Part shown: positions 20,972-34,983 of the stretch, in pieces
Numbering within the stretch: position 1 is the stretch's first letter
Layout of the letters: every line of letters begins with the position of its first letter
Assembly (NCBI RefSeq): GCF_000003815.2
Contig: NC_049981.1
Location: forward strand, 9,181,779 to 9,245,778
Length of the DNA stretch: 64,000 nucleotides
DNA from: Branchiostoma floridae
Taxonomy: Eukaryota > Chordata > Leptocardii > Amphioxiformes > Branchiostomatidae
Direction: 5' to 3'
Notes under the pieces: model-generated
The model's input: only the letters and a program-made list of their open reading frames with translations
Told to the model about the DNA's origin: nothing
The model's database searches: none
Position numbers and translations under genes: made by a program

Positions 20972-21714
20972 TAAACATTGGGACTGAGGTTTTCGATACC
21001 TATAACTAGTTGGCCTCATCATGTATATACGGTTCGTGGTTTCGGTCATGCACACCAGGCCTAGGACAACCCTTCTCTTCTGATCTTGATAGCGGCTTAA
21101 CGCCTGAACACCCCTATCCACGGGAACACCCGCTTTACGACCCCATCCGAAAGGAGCAAACCCTGTACCGTGCCCGCGCGGGACTCGAACCTTTGCTGTC
21201 TGTCTGGATCAACTTTTTATTTCATGTAAGCATGTAATGCATGGGAAATACATTGCCTTGGGAAATATTTGTACGCTACGGACACTTTTCCTGGATGAAA
21301 ACTGATACAGTTATAATTCACATTAATCCAGTATCTATCCTTACATCACGGATAGGGATATCCGTAACATACCCGAATGAAAAATTTCTTTGAAATTTTG
21401 CACGGATACGATGCGGCAAGGGATACCCATAGCTCCAGTACCATGGGGATACATTTTAGCGGAGTATTTTGGTCTCCATCTGGGAATCAAGGATATCCGC
21501 GATATAATGAATGATACTATATACTACAGATTTTGTTTTTGAACTTTGCACTCTTATGTTATAACTGACGGAGTGCCCTTCAGTACTACGGACCACAGAT
21601 AGGGAACAAACTCATTGTAGAAGAGAAACAGCATAAACCTGGAGAATGGTTTGTAAAAATGGGCTGCATTGGTTATACGTTTCAGATAATGGTTATGTTG
21701 TAGTTGTGGAAGCT

Positions 21715-21850
21715 TAGACATGTGGGGTCGCATGGCGTAACGCCAGGGTGTTTGGTCCGAAACCCAGAGGTCCCGGGTTCGAATCCGTTGATATGGCGCC
21801 GACCTTGTGCCATTGGGAAAGACACTTTACACGATTTCATTGTGTTCTTG
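21715..21850 (+). mobile_element. tRNA-derived SINE, family B
   Basis: Head ATGGCGTAACGCCAGGGTG (A-box-like), then CCCAGAGGTCCCGGGTTCGA with B box GGTTCGAATCC, then body TTGTGCCATTGGGAAAGACA and CTTTACACGATTTC. The head is longer than a class I tRNA, suggesting a Ser/Leu-type ancestor or a diverged head. Confidence 0.65.
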
Positions 21851-22304
21851 TACTTTATCCAGGGGTGCCCTTATAAACCGACCATGGTAGTACAAACCTG
21901 GAGTATATACGCTTGGCTAAACAAAAAAAATCTGATCTGAACCGATAGCGATAGTACCATGGGAGTCTCTTGTTGTGGGGTGTTCGCCACGGGGAGTCGT
22001 TATTCGAACTTGCCTTTCTGTTAGGACTTTTAATTTTTAATGACAGTCTGGCTTTGAGATATGCCGTGATCTTTTCATCACATGACAACAGTTTATCGTA
22101 ATCCACCAAGGCCGCAGTTGAGACCAAAAAAAGGTAGAATTAACGGTAGGAATGAAATGTGAAAGATTATGAATGCCAACAATGGTACGGAAAATACAAT
22201 GTGTATTGTGTTTGCACTTTGCAGATCTAGAGGGACTAGAGGAGAATCATTGGATTTATTTATACCTGGTTTTAAGCTCTTGAGCGTGTTTTCAAACAAA
22301 AACA

Positions 22305-22420
22305 ATGCGGTATAGGTAGCATGACGATAAAGTCTTTGGCTCAGAACCCAGAGGTAATAGGTTTGAATCCCCTGCTATGCTCCGATGTTGTGCCCTTGGG
22401 AAAGTCAATTTCAGTTAGGG
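22305..22420 (+). mobile_element. tRNA-derived SINE, family B (fragment)
   Basis: AGTCTTTGGCTCAGAACCCA, GAGGTAATAGGTTTGAATCC (degenerate B box) and GATGTTGTGCCCTTGGGAAA follow in the same order as the copy at 21715. Confidence 0.6.
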
Positions 22421-25365
22421 GAGTTCCTCGAATAGGACGTTAAATGGACTTGGAGGTCCCGTGTTTTTTTATTGAGCCACACCTCGAGCACGTTAAAAGA
22501 CTTTTATTGAACGTTTATTTTCTCGAGCAAGCTATTAGGGTACAGCTTAAAGAACCCACCGCACTTATCGAAAACAGTATAGACCCTTCCAGGTGTGAGT
22601 GGATCAATTAAATCTGTCTGGATATACATTTTGCACTTTTCAGGCGATTTACTATGCCATGCAGAACAAGCAAATTTTAATACCCGGTGTCCCCATAAAT
22701 TCATACTGATGCTGAAAGGTTTATACTTCATATGGTGACAAAATTGCAGCTATCAGCGACAGATGGGACATAACATCATATCGTGAACAAACACTAGTAG
22801 ACAGGAACGACTCCCACTGTCTGTAGCCCAGACCGCTCTATAATCAAAGAAAATTGAAACTTTCCACTCACAGAGGGCTACCAAATGTAATCAGCAGGGA
22901 CGGAATGGACACAGATCACTTCCACTGTAAATAGGACAGTGTTGCTAATTGACAAACATGTCCCGCTTAATTGTGATTAACTGCCAAATGAGTCTATGTC
23001 GTTTCGACCCAAATTCGAAGAGTACATATTTATTTTGTCTCCGCGTGGAAAGGACATCCTCTACAATATGAGAAGACAGCAATCTTGAACGAAATCTATG
23101 AGTATGAAAATATCCCTGAGTTGATTTTTTTCTGTGATCCTTCATGGAAAGAGATTGACCTTCAAAAACAAAATGGCCGCTACGTTTACGACTTGTTTCA
23201 ACTTCGGGTCAACTTTATATTAGAAAGACGACAAAATATCGCAAAGACTAGTCGGTGAAATCCATGCTGTAGATAGAGTCATCAATCACCAAAAGAGCTG
23301 TCAAAACGAGTTAAAATTTCTGAGCAAAGATCAAAGATGAAAACATTTTCCTATCTAGCTGGGATGGCTTGACTGCGTGAAATTGCTATCACCGCCCCCC
23401 TCCCCCTGCAAGCTTCCGAAACTTTGATCTCGAGAATAATCGGAAACTTCTTTCCTGCGTAAAAAATCCCGAAGGACAGTGGCAACGTCTTGACTTGAGA
23501 CTGAAAAGGACTTGTGCGATTCGATTTTAGCAACTCCTACCACCCCCACCCCACACCCCCATTGTTTTTCTACAAATATAGAGCAACGGAACGCCTTGAA
23601 TCACTAATAAGAAAAAAATGACAAAAAGGTAGATTCAATGTTGAAAGAAGAACAAATATCAATCTTCCGTAGCCCGTGTCTATCCCATGACAACCAGATG
23701 CGTTCACTATGTAAACAATTACACAATCAGACCCATTAATATTTGTATAGCGTTCTCAGAAGTCAAGGGCAGGCAAGGGTCGACCACAAGAGGGCTATAC
23801 TTGGCCTGGCGCAGTCACCAAGATTATATCTTGAATTATTACCACGTGGTCAGGCAATTTTCCAAACCTCCATATCCATAATCAACATTCCTTCCGCTTG
23901 AGAAGTCCTTTATCGTGGGTTTAAAAACTTTCAAGTGCCAGACTCGATCTCTTTGGAAGAAGCGTTAAGGATGTCTGGGATTTCCAGCGAGCCATAGTAA
24001 GATCATGGATATATTAGAGGTCGTTTCAATGACATACTTTTCTACATTTAGAAGCTGGACCGAAAAGCACTCGCTAATCTAAAGCGTGGCGGGGGAGCAT
24101 CCATAGAAGTTTCAACATCACTTAACAAAATCTATTTCTCAATGATACGAAAATAAAAATGTATTTTATGATTATGCCCGAATTAACACGCGAAATGAAT
24201 TCTAACATGCTATCATAACTTTTTTTGCTATTTCTTGAATACGCCAACGGAAGAAAAATATAAGTGTAAAATTTGTAAACACCGTATCTAGCCACAATCT
24301 CTTTCTGCTTCGGATTATATTCTGGTTATCCAAAGACTGTCAAGGACGCCTCCTAGGGCATGACTGAATAGTATATTTTTGGATAGTGTGCTTTGGGTCG
24401 AGGTTGGGGGAGGGGGCGCACGAGCCATTGTTAGATAACACGTGACCTCTAAAATCTGCTCGGCAAGGACACGACGTCTTTCCGTTTCTTTCTTCTTTAT
24501 CTCATTGTGATTCATGTAAAGATTTGAATAGTTTTGAAACTTTTGATATTTAGTTTAAGAAGCGAGAAGAAATTGAACTTTTATATACACTTAAACTCTG
24601 TAGGTACCACATTCTTAGATCACTTACTGTACTGTACTGAGCTATTTTATAATCTTAACCTGTACTCAGTTTGTAAGAGCATAAACGAACAATTAAAGTC
24701 TTCATTCATTCATCAAAACATTGGTCACGGATAGACGCAACTTGTCAGTAACAGTCTACAGGTCACGTTACCAACATCTCGCGAGAGTTAGAAAGACGAG
24801 ACCAGGTGAGCTCATTCTGTCAAGGTTGCCCATGACGCGTGTCTAATGGAGAAAGGCTATCTTTCTGCACGGGCGAACATGGGTGTTGAGGGACAGATAC
24901 TTACGTGGTTAAAAGAGCGTTTAAACACTGATAATGGGTGTAAAATATCAATTTAAGACTAGGGTTTCACGTAAGGTAACTAGGGTTATCAGTGACATGA
25001 GGATGCTACATGCGCAAACGTTGTATTCATTACACCCTGTACATGTACCTCCGCGTTTCCCTACACTCTGTGGGTTTGTTTGAGGACAACATAACTCGAG
25101 AAGCTGTGAATGGCAATGCCTTATATGATTGGGTCGAATAAACTATCAGACCCCCCCCCCCCCTATTGTTTTTTCGGTACTGCAGTAGAACTTTCGATCT
25201 TTGTATCTCGTTGAACATGAGATGTTGGACGCCAACCGCTTTGTAAAAATAGGTTCGACGAATGCGTGGGCAACAGAGATGTAAAGAGTTTTTCACAGCT
25301 TGATATCCGTGATACTCCTGCTTAAGCAAGTAAAGGAACAACCGTGTTGTCACATCGTGGTTTGA

Positions 25366-25450
25366 TAGACTGGTTTCCAGCCATATTATAGTTCCCTAGC
25401 CCTAGTCTCTTCTGCCCTCTCCGCATATACTACGGCTGGATACCAGGCTA
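25366..25450. repeat. Short foldback element (TAGCCTGGTATCCAG family)
   Basis: Ends TAGACTGGTTTCCAGCC and GGCTGGATACCAGGCTA, with CATATTATAG and CTCTTCTGCCCTCTCC shared with the element at 14803. The right arm is shortened by an internal deletion. Confidence 0.75.
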
Positions 25451-25918
25451 GTGGTTTGATGCAAGTCGAAGAACGGTTTCCAACTTTTTCGCAACCGGTA
25501 AACTCTTTTGTTGTTGACATGAAGAGTAACGTTATTTGTTTCTTAAGTTGCAGTGTTGGCTCGTTGATTGGTTGGCGGTAAGATTTGATTAGTTTCATAA
25601 AATGACTCCGCAATCTTCCGACTAGCAGTTGACAGACAAAGAAAGTCAAAGCAGATGTTGTGGTTTAGAGAAACGTGAGTCCGATATTTGGAGACTGACA
25701 TTCTAGGTCAGCCATCTCGTCTTTAGATGGACAAGTAAAGGGCAGGAGATGTTTCAATGTAATGTAAGATGGATGAGCATAGATAAAAGGAACATCAGCC
25801 AATATTCCTCGTAAACAGCAATGTATGAACGTATAAAGAGATAGCAACAACAAGTGGTGTTCATGCCAAATGTGTCACCTATCATGTTTTGAAGCGGTCA
25901 AGAATAGGGCCTGTAGTA

Positions 25919-25997
25919 TTGTGTTGTTGTGTTGTGTTGTGTTGTGTTGTGTTGTGTTGTGTTGTGTTGTGTTGTGTTGTGTTGTGTTGTGTTGTGT
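25919..25997. repeat. (GTTGT)n microsatellite
   Basis: About 15 pentanucleotide units, nearly perfect. The flanking region (26000-26520) holds loosely repeated blocks of about 130 bp with AATAAAGAAAGATGT-like sequence. Confidence 0.95.
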
Positions 25998-26777
25998 CGT
26001 AGAATCGTCACTCGTTTACTTGTACATTACAGCAATAAAGGCTCTAACCGTCTAACGACATATGATGTTTTCACAATTTTAATCTGTAATATTTTGTAAG
26101 GTAAGAAGGTTTTTGAGGTGAAGCAAAGATGGAATCAAGAATAGGATGAGCAATGTTGTGTTATAGAATCGTACTTGTTTATCTGTGCATTTTAACAGCT
26201 AGAGTTTTAACATATGTGTTTTCTCAATTTAGTCCATCGTGCGTAAAATAAAGAAAGATGTCTGTTGGGTTCATCCTCTCAGATAGCAATCACAGCACAC
26301 ACATATCGGTTTCTAACTTTTATCTCCTATTTGTGTGGGGTAAAGAGAGATGTTTGTGGGGGAGGGGGGCATCTCTCGGATAGCGAAGATAGCACACATA
26401 CATCGTTTTTTCAAGAACGTTATATAAGATTTAACGTCCTAGATTTTAGTAGATCTATATGCTATTCTTGTACGGAATAAAGAAAAAATGTGGGTATCTC
26501 CCAGAAAAAAAGTGGCACAACTTCATCCGCGTTTCGTAGTTTTATTGATTATTTTTGTAGGATAAAGAACCTGTGAGGACGAGCCGCATCTCCTTTACAG
26601 CAAGGATGACACCCCTTTACCCAGTTAGATAAGATAAGACTTTAGATAGACAGACATTCCTGTGAAGTGAGATTTCCCGACCGGTAAGAGATAAATAAGT
26701 TTCCCAGGCGGCAGGTCCGCCAGCCGGGTCCATTACTAGAACTCATTACGGAGCCGGGATGAAACAGATTACGTTAT

Positions 26778-27032
26778 CGGTGGGGAAATGTGGCGAAAAT
26801 TAGTGGATGGGATGGGATGTGGATGTGGGATGGTGTTGTCACCTCATCTGTGACTCTGAGTATACCAAATCTTTAAAAAGTACCAATGCGGTCTTGTGGT
26901 TGAGATTGTTACCTCCGTAAAAACCTCCGTTGAAAAATGGAGGTATAGTTTTTACTCTGCGCGGGGAAATGTGGCGAAAATTAGTGGATGGGATGGACGT
27001 GGGATGGTGATGTCACCTCATCTGTGACTACC
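26778..27032. repeat. Direct repeat pair flanking a small palindrome
   Basis: GGGGAAATGTGGCGAAAATT through GATGGTGNTGTCACCTCATC TGTGACT occurs at 26780-26861 and again at 26959-27029. The spacer holds an inverted-repeat block (ACCTCCGTTGAAAAATGGAG), a motif also seen at about 54496 in this window. Confidence 0.8.
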
Positions 27033-28437
27033 CATTCAGCATTGTATCTCAGCCAATGAAATAGAAAGTACATTTAGGACCATGTTGCATGGCTGTGTAG
27101 AGCACCTTTCCTAAATTGATTAAGCGCACAACATTGTGAGCTTGGTTAAAACGCAAAATGATACTGTAGTTTCAATGTTAAGTTAAAGTTCAAGCATTCC
27201 TTTTACTTACCACGCATCTTCTTTTTACAGGTCCGAAGAATCTTGTCCAGTACAGCTCTACACACTCCAGATAATTCCGGCCGCAGTCGCTGTCTCTCGT
27301 ACACTGCACAATACAAAAAGACAGTCAGTATACGATTTAAGCCATGCTGCAAGTACAGCAAGACTGAAAAACAGTTACGTTATTGTGCTTTGATTAACTT
27401 TGTTTTGTTGGGAGAGGGGTGCAAAGATAACGAGCAGATTGTCACACATACATTAGCCCACTATAGCCTCCCGACCTTCTCCAGACACCATGGTTGGGAG
27501 TTAGTCGTGAGCAACGTCCTCTGTGGTCGACAGGTGTTCGGTGAGATTGCCTACTAGTTTTTATTAGTCGTATACGCCAGTCGATTATACAAAAAGAGCC
27601 ATGTAGGTATTGAAAATTGAAAACCAGGAAAATTCAACGTCATATTCTGAATGGATGCCATCAGAGGAGCGAACTTGAGCTAGAATAGGATGGATTCCAG
27701 TCTACTCGCAACCGGCAGCGCTGACTATGGTTGGGGATCGGTCGGGAGCTAAGTCGTGGGAAGGTCTTGAATTTGTGACAGACCTTGGTAGGGGAGTGAT
27801 CGGGTCCGGGAGCAAAATTGTAGGAAGGTCTTAAATGGTTTGGGTTTGACTAGACTTCATTGTGGTAACCCACAGTCCTAACCTTTAGCTACCATGTTGT
27901 TCAACCCTGGGGGAATTAAGATCTGGTACAGTTCCACCCTCTCATTTTAGTGACCGAACGTTCCTGGTTATAATATGTCTTTTTGCCATCACCAAACTAC
28001 GAATCGGCTGTCACAAACTCCGTATAAATCAGGGAGGCACAACCGTAAACCTCTGGAGCAAAGAGGTCTTGAATAACTTCAGTACGGCAGACGACAAAGA
28101 CCACTCTCTTTTGTAGATTGTATAAAACAATGAGAGAAATATCTTTATAACCATATATTAAGAAAGCTTCCTCACTCTTCAATCTCTTTTAATCCTAACT
28201 CTGAATCAAATCCTAAATTTGTCTGGTGTGGCTACGAATTACATAATTCAAATTAAAACGATTGATTACACTCTACGGAAAAGGACACCTTTTACAATCT
28301 GCTAATGCCTGGTGTACACTGTAAACTGCAATCACACCTTGTAAACAGCACATTAGATCTCTCAATCAAATTGGTACTAAGTAGCGGTGAGAAAAACAAA
28401 TAAAGGGATTTGTAATTGCAATACATTGTATAATAGC

Positions 28438-28530
28438 TAATCTCTAAGCAGATGTTAATTTCTTTAACGGGCCGGTCTTTCAGACAGCAAACTTTACAAT
28501 TGTACACCCATAACATCTGCTTGGAGATTA
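28438..28530. repeat. Foldback element (CTGCTTGGAGATTA family)
   Basis: Ends TAATCTCTAAGCAGATGTTA and TAACATCTGCTTGGAGATTA are near-perfect reverse complements around a centre of about 50 bp. No ORF. Confidence 0.85.
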
Positions 28531-29421
28531 CCGCATACTATTCCTTATCCATTGCGCGTTCCTAGCGACAAACTAGCCCCCTGGGTCGCCCCCCTCCCCC
28601 TGCAGCATGACGCTGCTTATCCTCAATAGGTGGGGCACTGATTAATCTAAACGTGTTCCTTTGTTCACTATGGGTCACGTAGATCAGCCGGAAATCCACG
28701 GATAACGATATCTATATCCGTTATCTTTTAAATACGGTTGGGAGAACATGCAAGGTAAAAAGTTGATCTTTCGCAATAAAAATTGCGTCCAGACTGGATC
28801 TATTTCACCTGACTTCGCTTCATCATTTAATGGACGTCTTGATAATGAAGCGGGTATCTCGTGCGTTGAAGTACACAAATGGGCTCAATATGGCACAAAG
28901 CAACGAAAAACGGAGTACATGCTTTTATTACCACATTAATCTCTTTTTATGACCTTTTTAACCGTTTTAAATCAGTAACAACACTGGGGCTTCTTGTATG
29001 GAAACTGAGAGTGAGAATGTGACATTTTGGGCACAGCCATTTTGTTTGGTTCATCTGGGCCTCAAATGCATGCAAATTAATGCGTCGCAAGTCAACGTGA
29101 CTGCAAGCCAGGGGAAAGTGTCGCAAATTCGCAAAGTTGGCACAATTTTCTGGCGCAATTTGGCTTACACCACCTTCTGTTTTAAGGTACAATCGACGGA
29201 GCAAAAATTGTACTGCTGTACTTTCGTGTATTGTTTTCTTAGTTTTTGATATAAGAAAGTAAAATCATGGCCAAATGAATCATCAATAGACTATAGTATA
29301 GTATAGAGTGGACACGAAATCATGACCAGTGACCACAAAGGCAAAACATAATGTGTTTGACCTTTCTTCAAATAAAAGCCTTTTTTACAGAACGATTTAT
29401 CTTTAGACAAACAAGTACTTT

Positions 29422-29483
29422 TAGCCTGAGTATCATCCGTATTCTACCGGGGCTCCTGTAGAAATAGGATGGTACTCAGGCTA
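29422..29483. repeat. Short hairpin element (TAGCCTGAGTA family)
   Basis: TAGCCTGAGTATCATCC and GGATGGTACTCAGGCTA are inverted around the centre (TATTCTAC...GTAGAAATA). A larger relative is at 46961-47061, and a half copy begins at about 30833. Confidence 0.8.
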
Positions 29484-32400
29484 AAGTACTTTGACAATAT
29501 GATGAAAGCAATAAGTGGGTTCAAATGGACAATACGGTTGTCATTAAACTAGTTTAAAGGACATATTATAGTACCTGTTAATTGAAGACCTGGTAAAAAT
29601 TTCCTCGTTTAATGGCATAAAGAATACAGACAATAACAAAGATTCCTTTTGGTTTTATGATGTACAAGATAATTGTAATTGGTCAGGGTCTACAGCGTTC
29701 CTCGTGTAAAAACATCGTGAAAGTCACCGAATGACCACCTGCTGACAGCCGCCATTTTGAACGACCTGTGGGCGGGCAAGGTCACCGGAGTTCAGAATCA
29801 AGGGCGGCCATTTTGAAAGACGGGAACAATCAACAGCATTCATGTAGACCGACGTCATACATCAACTGTTTGTCCCCAAGGCACACAGCATCTGTAAAGA
29901 CAAGTGAGGCTCTTCTAGTGATGACAGAAACAGGCGTCTTTCCGTCGTTACATTCTTATAAGGTGCTCATTAAGTGCTCACAAGGCACACATGGGGGAGG
30001 GCGTGGTACTGACTGTAATTCATGTGTGGGCTCCAGAGTATCACAATGATGTCAATCACAGACGATATGATCTTTATGGTTCACGAGTTATCAAACAAAA
30101 AATCCTCGTCGATGAGAGTCGAAATTCCAAATCCTAAACTTTAATTCCTTTCTTGATGCGTATTCTGTCTATAACGTTAACTGTGACAGTTCTGAATGGG
30201 GCCTGTCTAAAACGAACCAAAACCGAAAACCACAAACTATGCTGAACTTGTCTAATGTAGAATTGATATGCGGAAAAGAACACAAAGTGTTGGCCTCTTT
30301 CTTGCTGTGTGGTGTGGTTTTGGGTTGTGCTTATAAGCAAACTCTTTGTTCCCATGATTTGATAACTGATACAATATGAAATCAGGAAAACATTCTTCAA
30401 CAAAAATCTCCGATAAAAAGAAAATCTTCAGGGAAAACAGCATTCTTAGATAAATAGTTGCCAACGTTGCCATAGAAACTAAGGAACCCAAGCACAAACA
30501 TGTCTACAAAGAAAAATGGGACTCCAAAGGGGGCGTACTCGTACACGTACTTATGCTGTACGGGTCATTAAAGAACCAGTGGTGTCCCGACATAATGCGT
30601 GTGCGTTATGCAGCTGCCCTGTGTTTTCTTTCTCTTGCAAGAAAACAAAAGCAGAGAAGAAAAGACAACGTCTTTCTGTGACAAAAGATACGGAGATGTG
30701 CACATGATTGGCTTAGGCTCAAATTCGGTTATTTTTTTTTAAATAAAATGCATTCGGGAAGTATTAGCGACTGTTGCACGTTTTCTGAAAAGAAGGGGGG
30801 GGGCGAGTATTAGCGATCGCACACATATCGTATAGCCTGAGTACCATCTTCCATGGCTGGCTCATTCATTTCGCTTGCTAAACCACGGAGGAGGTTAAAA
30901 ACTCCTCGGTCAAATAATAGATTAGGCTTTCTTTCTTAACATTTTCCCAATTCCACCGACACCATATTGTTTACTTTTTTTCAAGTATCTGCAAATTTGA
31001 ATAATCTCTACAAATACGTTTCAAAAAGACCTCCCAATTCATGCCTACTTCAAAACTATGGTAAGTATAATCCTAAATACGAGCCGTTAGTCTTAAAACG
31101 TTTGCTTGACTTGTAAAGCAAAGCCGGAATACATAATTTTGTTTATAGGAAATATCTCGGCAACGGTTTTAACGATATTTGGGTGGTCCTACTAAAGTGC
31201 TAGCTAGACAACTATCTGATAACGTTTTGGTTTCTATTCAGACGAGGCTTAAGGTGTATCTCAACAGGTGTGTTTGGAGTTAAGGGTGAATGGAATTTTC
31301 CTTGCGTACAGTCTATGGAAAATTAGTCTGTTTGTGTTTACGATAATAGGTGCTAAGAATGCATGGGAATTTTCTACACCGATATCAAAATATTTGGGCA
31401 CATCATGCAAGACTTTAAATCCAGCTGGAGATTTCAGATAGGCTATCTCGGATTTAGGTCCATTCCCACGTTTTGTATGGATTGTAAATTGCTGTTGAAA
31501 TACATTTGTTTTCTGAATAAACTGAGTAAAAAGACTATTGTAAACTGGTAATCAGACGCAAAACGTTAGATGGGCTACTATAACAACATCTACGCGCTCT
31601 GTTTTTCTTTGATTTGTCAATATAAAAGTCCAGCTGAAGCCCCTGTCGCGAACGTCGTTCGACAGGCGTGCGACAGTCTGTGGTAGACTTGGATAAGTCG
31701 AATAACATTCGGCTGTCTTGTACTAGGTCCTAAAGTTCCTATATATGTCCTAAGAAATAACTATTGGCTCTGTTATGACCTAAATGTACAAGCATGTGGA
31801 TGTGGCTTATACAAGGGGCACAGTTCTAAACCGGGCTGGTTGTGGGAGCGGAAAAGAAAACGTATTTCAACAGATCCAAACAAATTATGCTCATTTTTTT
31901 CATGCGTAATTGTTTAACGTTTTGTGCATTGATGATGATTTTCTATCATACGTTTAGTTCCCGTAAACTACCCGGCCGGGCCCCGGTAGGAAATGTGGCC
32001 CTAACACCGACCAGTGACATCTGGTAGACACTCTTCCTGATGCCCTGATAACTTCATATAATTACGTACTATAATTTCATGCACATCGAAGCTCTATAGG
32101 ACCACGCTTTCATGACAAACTTTATAGACAACAAAGAACACGTTATCAACGGATGTAGACCTCAAAAGTTCTTTAATTGTGTCACGGCATTCTTAAGATC
32201 TTCGAAGCTTCCTTATCCGGTTCCACCTGCTGCCGCTCCTTAATCGTTCTCACCTGTATAAACTTAAGATCTGTGTCAGTGTTGATGTGTATCATTCCTG
32301 AGATGTGGCGCACTAGGTAAATACACAAACACCACAGAAACAAAAACAGTCGAGGAAACCCAGGCTACTAATTAAAGAACTTTCCATGATGTCATATCAG

Positions 32401-32747
32401 ATAGCGGAAAACGTTTTCCCATAATTAGAAATAAGACTCGAAGAATCTGATACTATTCGTTTAAAGTCTATTTTCATTACGCTAAATTTCTAAATGGATC
32501 TCCAAGATATTGATTCAAAGTCAAGTATCATTGAAGTTAAAACGAGGGTGAAAAGGGACAGAACGTTTATATGATAGATAGATATATACAATGTATATAT
32601 ATACAGTCACACTCACAAAAGTCTTGGAATGACGTAGACCAAAGCAAAGGCATTGTATAGTACTTTCACATTGTCTGATAATGGTACAAGTCACCAGTTT
32701 GTTGACTAGAAACATATGTTCTATAACCGTTCGATTTCCTTGTATGA
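29484..32747. other. Gene-poor stretch
   Basis: No exon or element was called, apart from the half hairpin at about 30833 (TAGCCTGAGTACCATCTTCC). Two GCCATTTTGAA YY1-like sites at 29750 and 29808 flank a GC-richer patch, which could be a promoter remnant, but no gene start follows. Confidence 0.3.
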
Positions 32748-33117
32748 AGAACTTTATTGCACGACAATTGTACATGGTACAAAGTATGGCAACAACTATT
32801 ACATAAAGTACAAAATAGAGGTATAGGATAAAGCTTAACATCATAGTAAACATAACAATAAGGGCTAATATGCATAATTCATTCATATAGTATCATAATG
32901 AAGTAGGCTAATAATTAGCTTCAGTATTCTTTCTAATAGCAAAGCAGTCCTTGATATATTTGCCTATTTTCGCATTATGGGAGTTCTGACATCTAAATAA
33001 ATGTGCAAATCTGTCTGTAGCATCGAGTCTTTTGAAATATGTTGTACTTGCTTCGAGAAACGTGAATAATTCGTTGCGTAAACTAGCGTATCTAGAACAT
33101 TCTATTAATTGTATCAG
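32748..33117 (-). pseudogene. 5'-truncated LINE: ORF2 C-terminus and 3' UTR
   Basis: On the minus strand 33117-32908 is an open frame ending in TAG, with IECSRYASLRNELFTFLEAS and later KIGKYIKDCFAIRK. This is the C-terminal tail typical of endonuclease-type non-LTR retrotransposon polyproteins (compare ECSLYNDMRNSL in the LINE at 48294). The 3' UTR follows, with GTACAATTGTCGTGCAATAA near its end. Everything upstream of the tail is missing, so it is a dead fragment. The clade was not assigned. Confidence 0.65.
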
Positions 33118-34983
33118 TTACCTTCTCAATGGTTTGTTTACTAAACAACAATTTGTGCTCATTATCTTTGCGCGTCATCACTTCTGTTGCACCTGTTATC
33201 GCCCGTAGTTAACCAGGAATTTTCAAAATGGCGGAAGTGTCACTGACCGTATTTATCCCACTACATGGGGTCTTGAATGACTGTACAAAAAATGTCAGCA
33301 ATGCCGACATAACTTCATCTATCTTCCGTATAGACGGTGACAAATGTTCGGATTTGTGTAGAACCGGAAGAGGTTAAAACTGAAAATTCAAGATGGCGGC
33401 CGGGGGTGTCTAAGTGGTGATTATGCGGTTGCCCCTCTTGACTTCTGTGTGAAATAATACCCCTTGAGAGCTCATTGAAGGACTTTTCCTAAGTGGGGAC
33501 TTTGTGTGGAGACAGATATAATTGATATGGAGAGCCCTTAACCAGATTAGGTGCCATTTTAACATTTACCAAACTAGAACAAAGTTCGGGGCCGAAGGCC
33601 GACGATGGAATTGCAGTACAAAATTTCACACCATGTGATGTTGTGGAGATGTCATACATCTGAAAAAAGGGATGAAGAAATTCTAATAACTAGTTATCCT
33701 TACTGAAAACCACTGTAATTTCGGCTTTTTAAGGCTATGGTTAGCTAATGTTGTAAATGCCATAATTGTATCTTGTCAGTCATAATGGCATGGTATCGCT
33801 GCACACCGCTTTAAAGGTAATCACGTTGTGTGAAACTCCATAACATAGTTAAAAGAGATTCGTTTGGGGTCAGGTTCAAATGAAAAGATAATACCGATGG
33901 AAGATATCAAAGCATTTCGTATTTAGTAATCAATACACGTGGTGCTAATGACAATGATGACGGTAATAAATCTACGGCTAATTGGGTGACACGGACAAAC
34001 AATTGAGAGCAAAGTAGTATGCAACTACTCTAGTCTTATTTGGTTCGACTTCTTTTTCTGAAACAGTTCAACGGTCCACTTTTCTGTAATGTGTGGGTTC
34101 TCCCACTGCTTTGTAATACTGACACATATACATGGCCCCATTTAAGTGATTAATGAGTTTTTGAAAGTACATATCTAACGTTACACTTCGGTTAGCCAAC
34201 TGCCAACAATTCCCGTCATCCCTCCCGCGCCATTCAAATATCATCCATTCAATGGTGACAAAAGAAGGCAAGCAGGTACTTTACAAGCAGAGGTTTGGCT
34301 CCGGCTGTTTTTGTCGTTTTTTAGGCGTTTTAATGGGGTTTCTATTTTGTACCGTTTTGTTGATGTCTAGCGGCCTAACAGGGGCTAACGTCTGCTTGGA
34401 GGTGACCGAGAAATAGTTTCGGTGGAGATTTCATCGTCTCATTGATTCTTTTGTCATTATCTGTATCTAAAAATTGCCTTGTTGAAAACAAGTTCCCTTA
34501 CCAGGTGGTGCATTTGGTGGCGTCCATCTCCGTTTCAAAAGCCACTGGACCACACAATTTTGCGCAATCGCTGAAACAGTGGTCCAGTCCACGGGTAGTG
34601 ATGGGTTCTACTATATGTATATTGGAAAGTATGGAAAATGCCGAGTGCTAGGTAGAGAAATCAGTATGTACCATTTTGGCACGAGTCGGTACTCACGGCA
34701 TACCAAATGCAATTAAAGCGAACACTCTACTAGTACTCACTTGGAGATTACCACATTTAGAAATTGTGCTGTGCCACAATTAATGTAAATTGTATGTGTT
34801 CAAAACATTGAACCACCGTAGCTTTGACATTTGAAACGCGTATGCACATAACATGTCAATTCTAAAGCCAAAATATACAATAAGTCGAAGTCACTAAGTT
34901 TTATTTGTGGCCAAACAGCTTTGTGGCTAAACTCCTGACCTACATACTTACACAAAAGCTTCTCACTGTAGTCTAGTCAATGT
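33118..34983. other. Gene-poor stretch
   Basis: No coding exon was recognised. A degraded piece of the SINE A tail (GGCGTCCATCTCCGTTTCAA, GGGGTAGT-like) is visible around 34500-34600. CTGCTTGGAG occurs alone at about 34391. Confidence 0.3.

Larger units (their letters stand above)
20972..25365. other. Gene-poor stretch with SINE fragments
   Basis: Apart from the SINE copies at 21715 and 22305, no exon, RNA or element is recognised. Open frames are short and none resembles a known family. Poly-C runs occur at 23395-23407 and 25150-25162. Confidence 0.3.

Noticed and set aside
21100-21200. Possible tRNA 3' half (GGTTCGAGTCCCGCGCGGGC on the minus strand)
   Set aside because: No D arm or anticodon arm at the right distance; acceptor stem not formed.
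27233-27557. A strong acceptor (CTTCTTTTTACAG) followed by a 100-codon plus-strand frame
   Set aside because: One splice-like signal alone; no donor, family motif or partner exon.
33200-33420. Promoter-like cluster (AAAATGGCGGAAG, AAGATGGCGGCC)
   Set aside because: The ATG after the second site stops within a few codons, and no exon follows on either strand.
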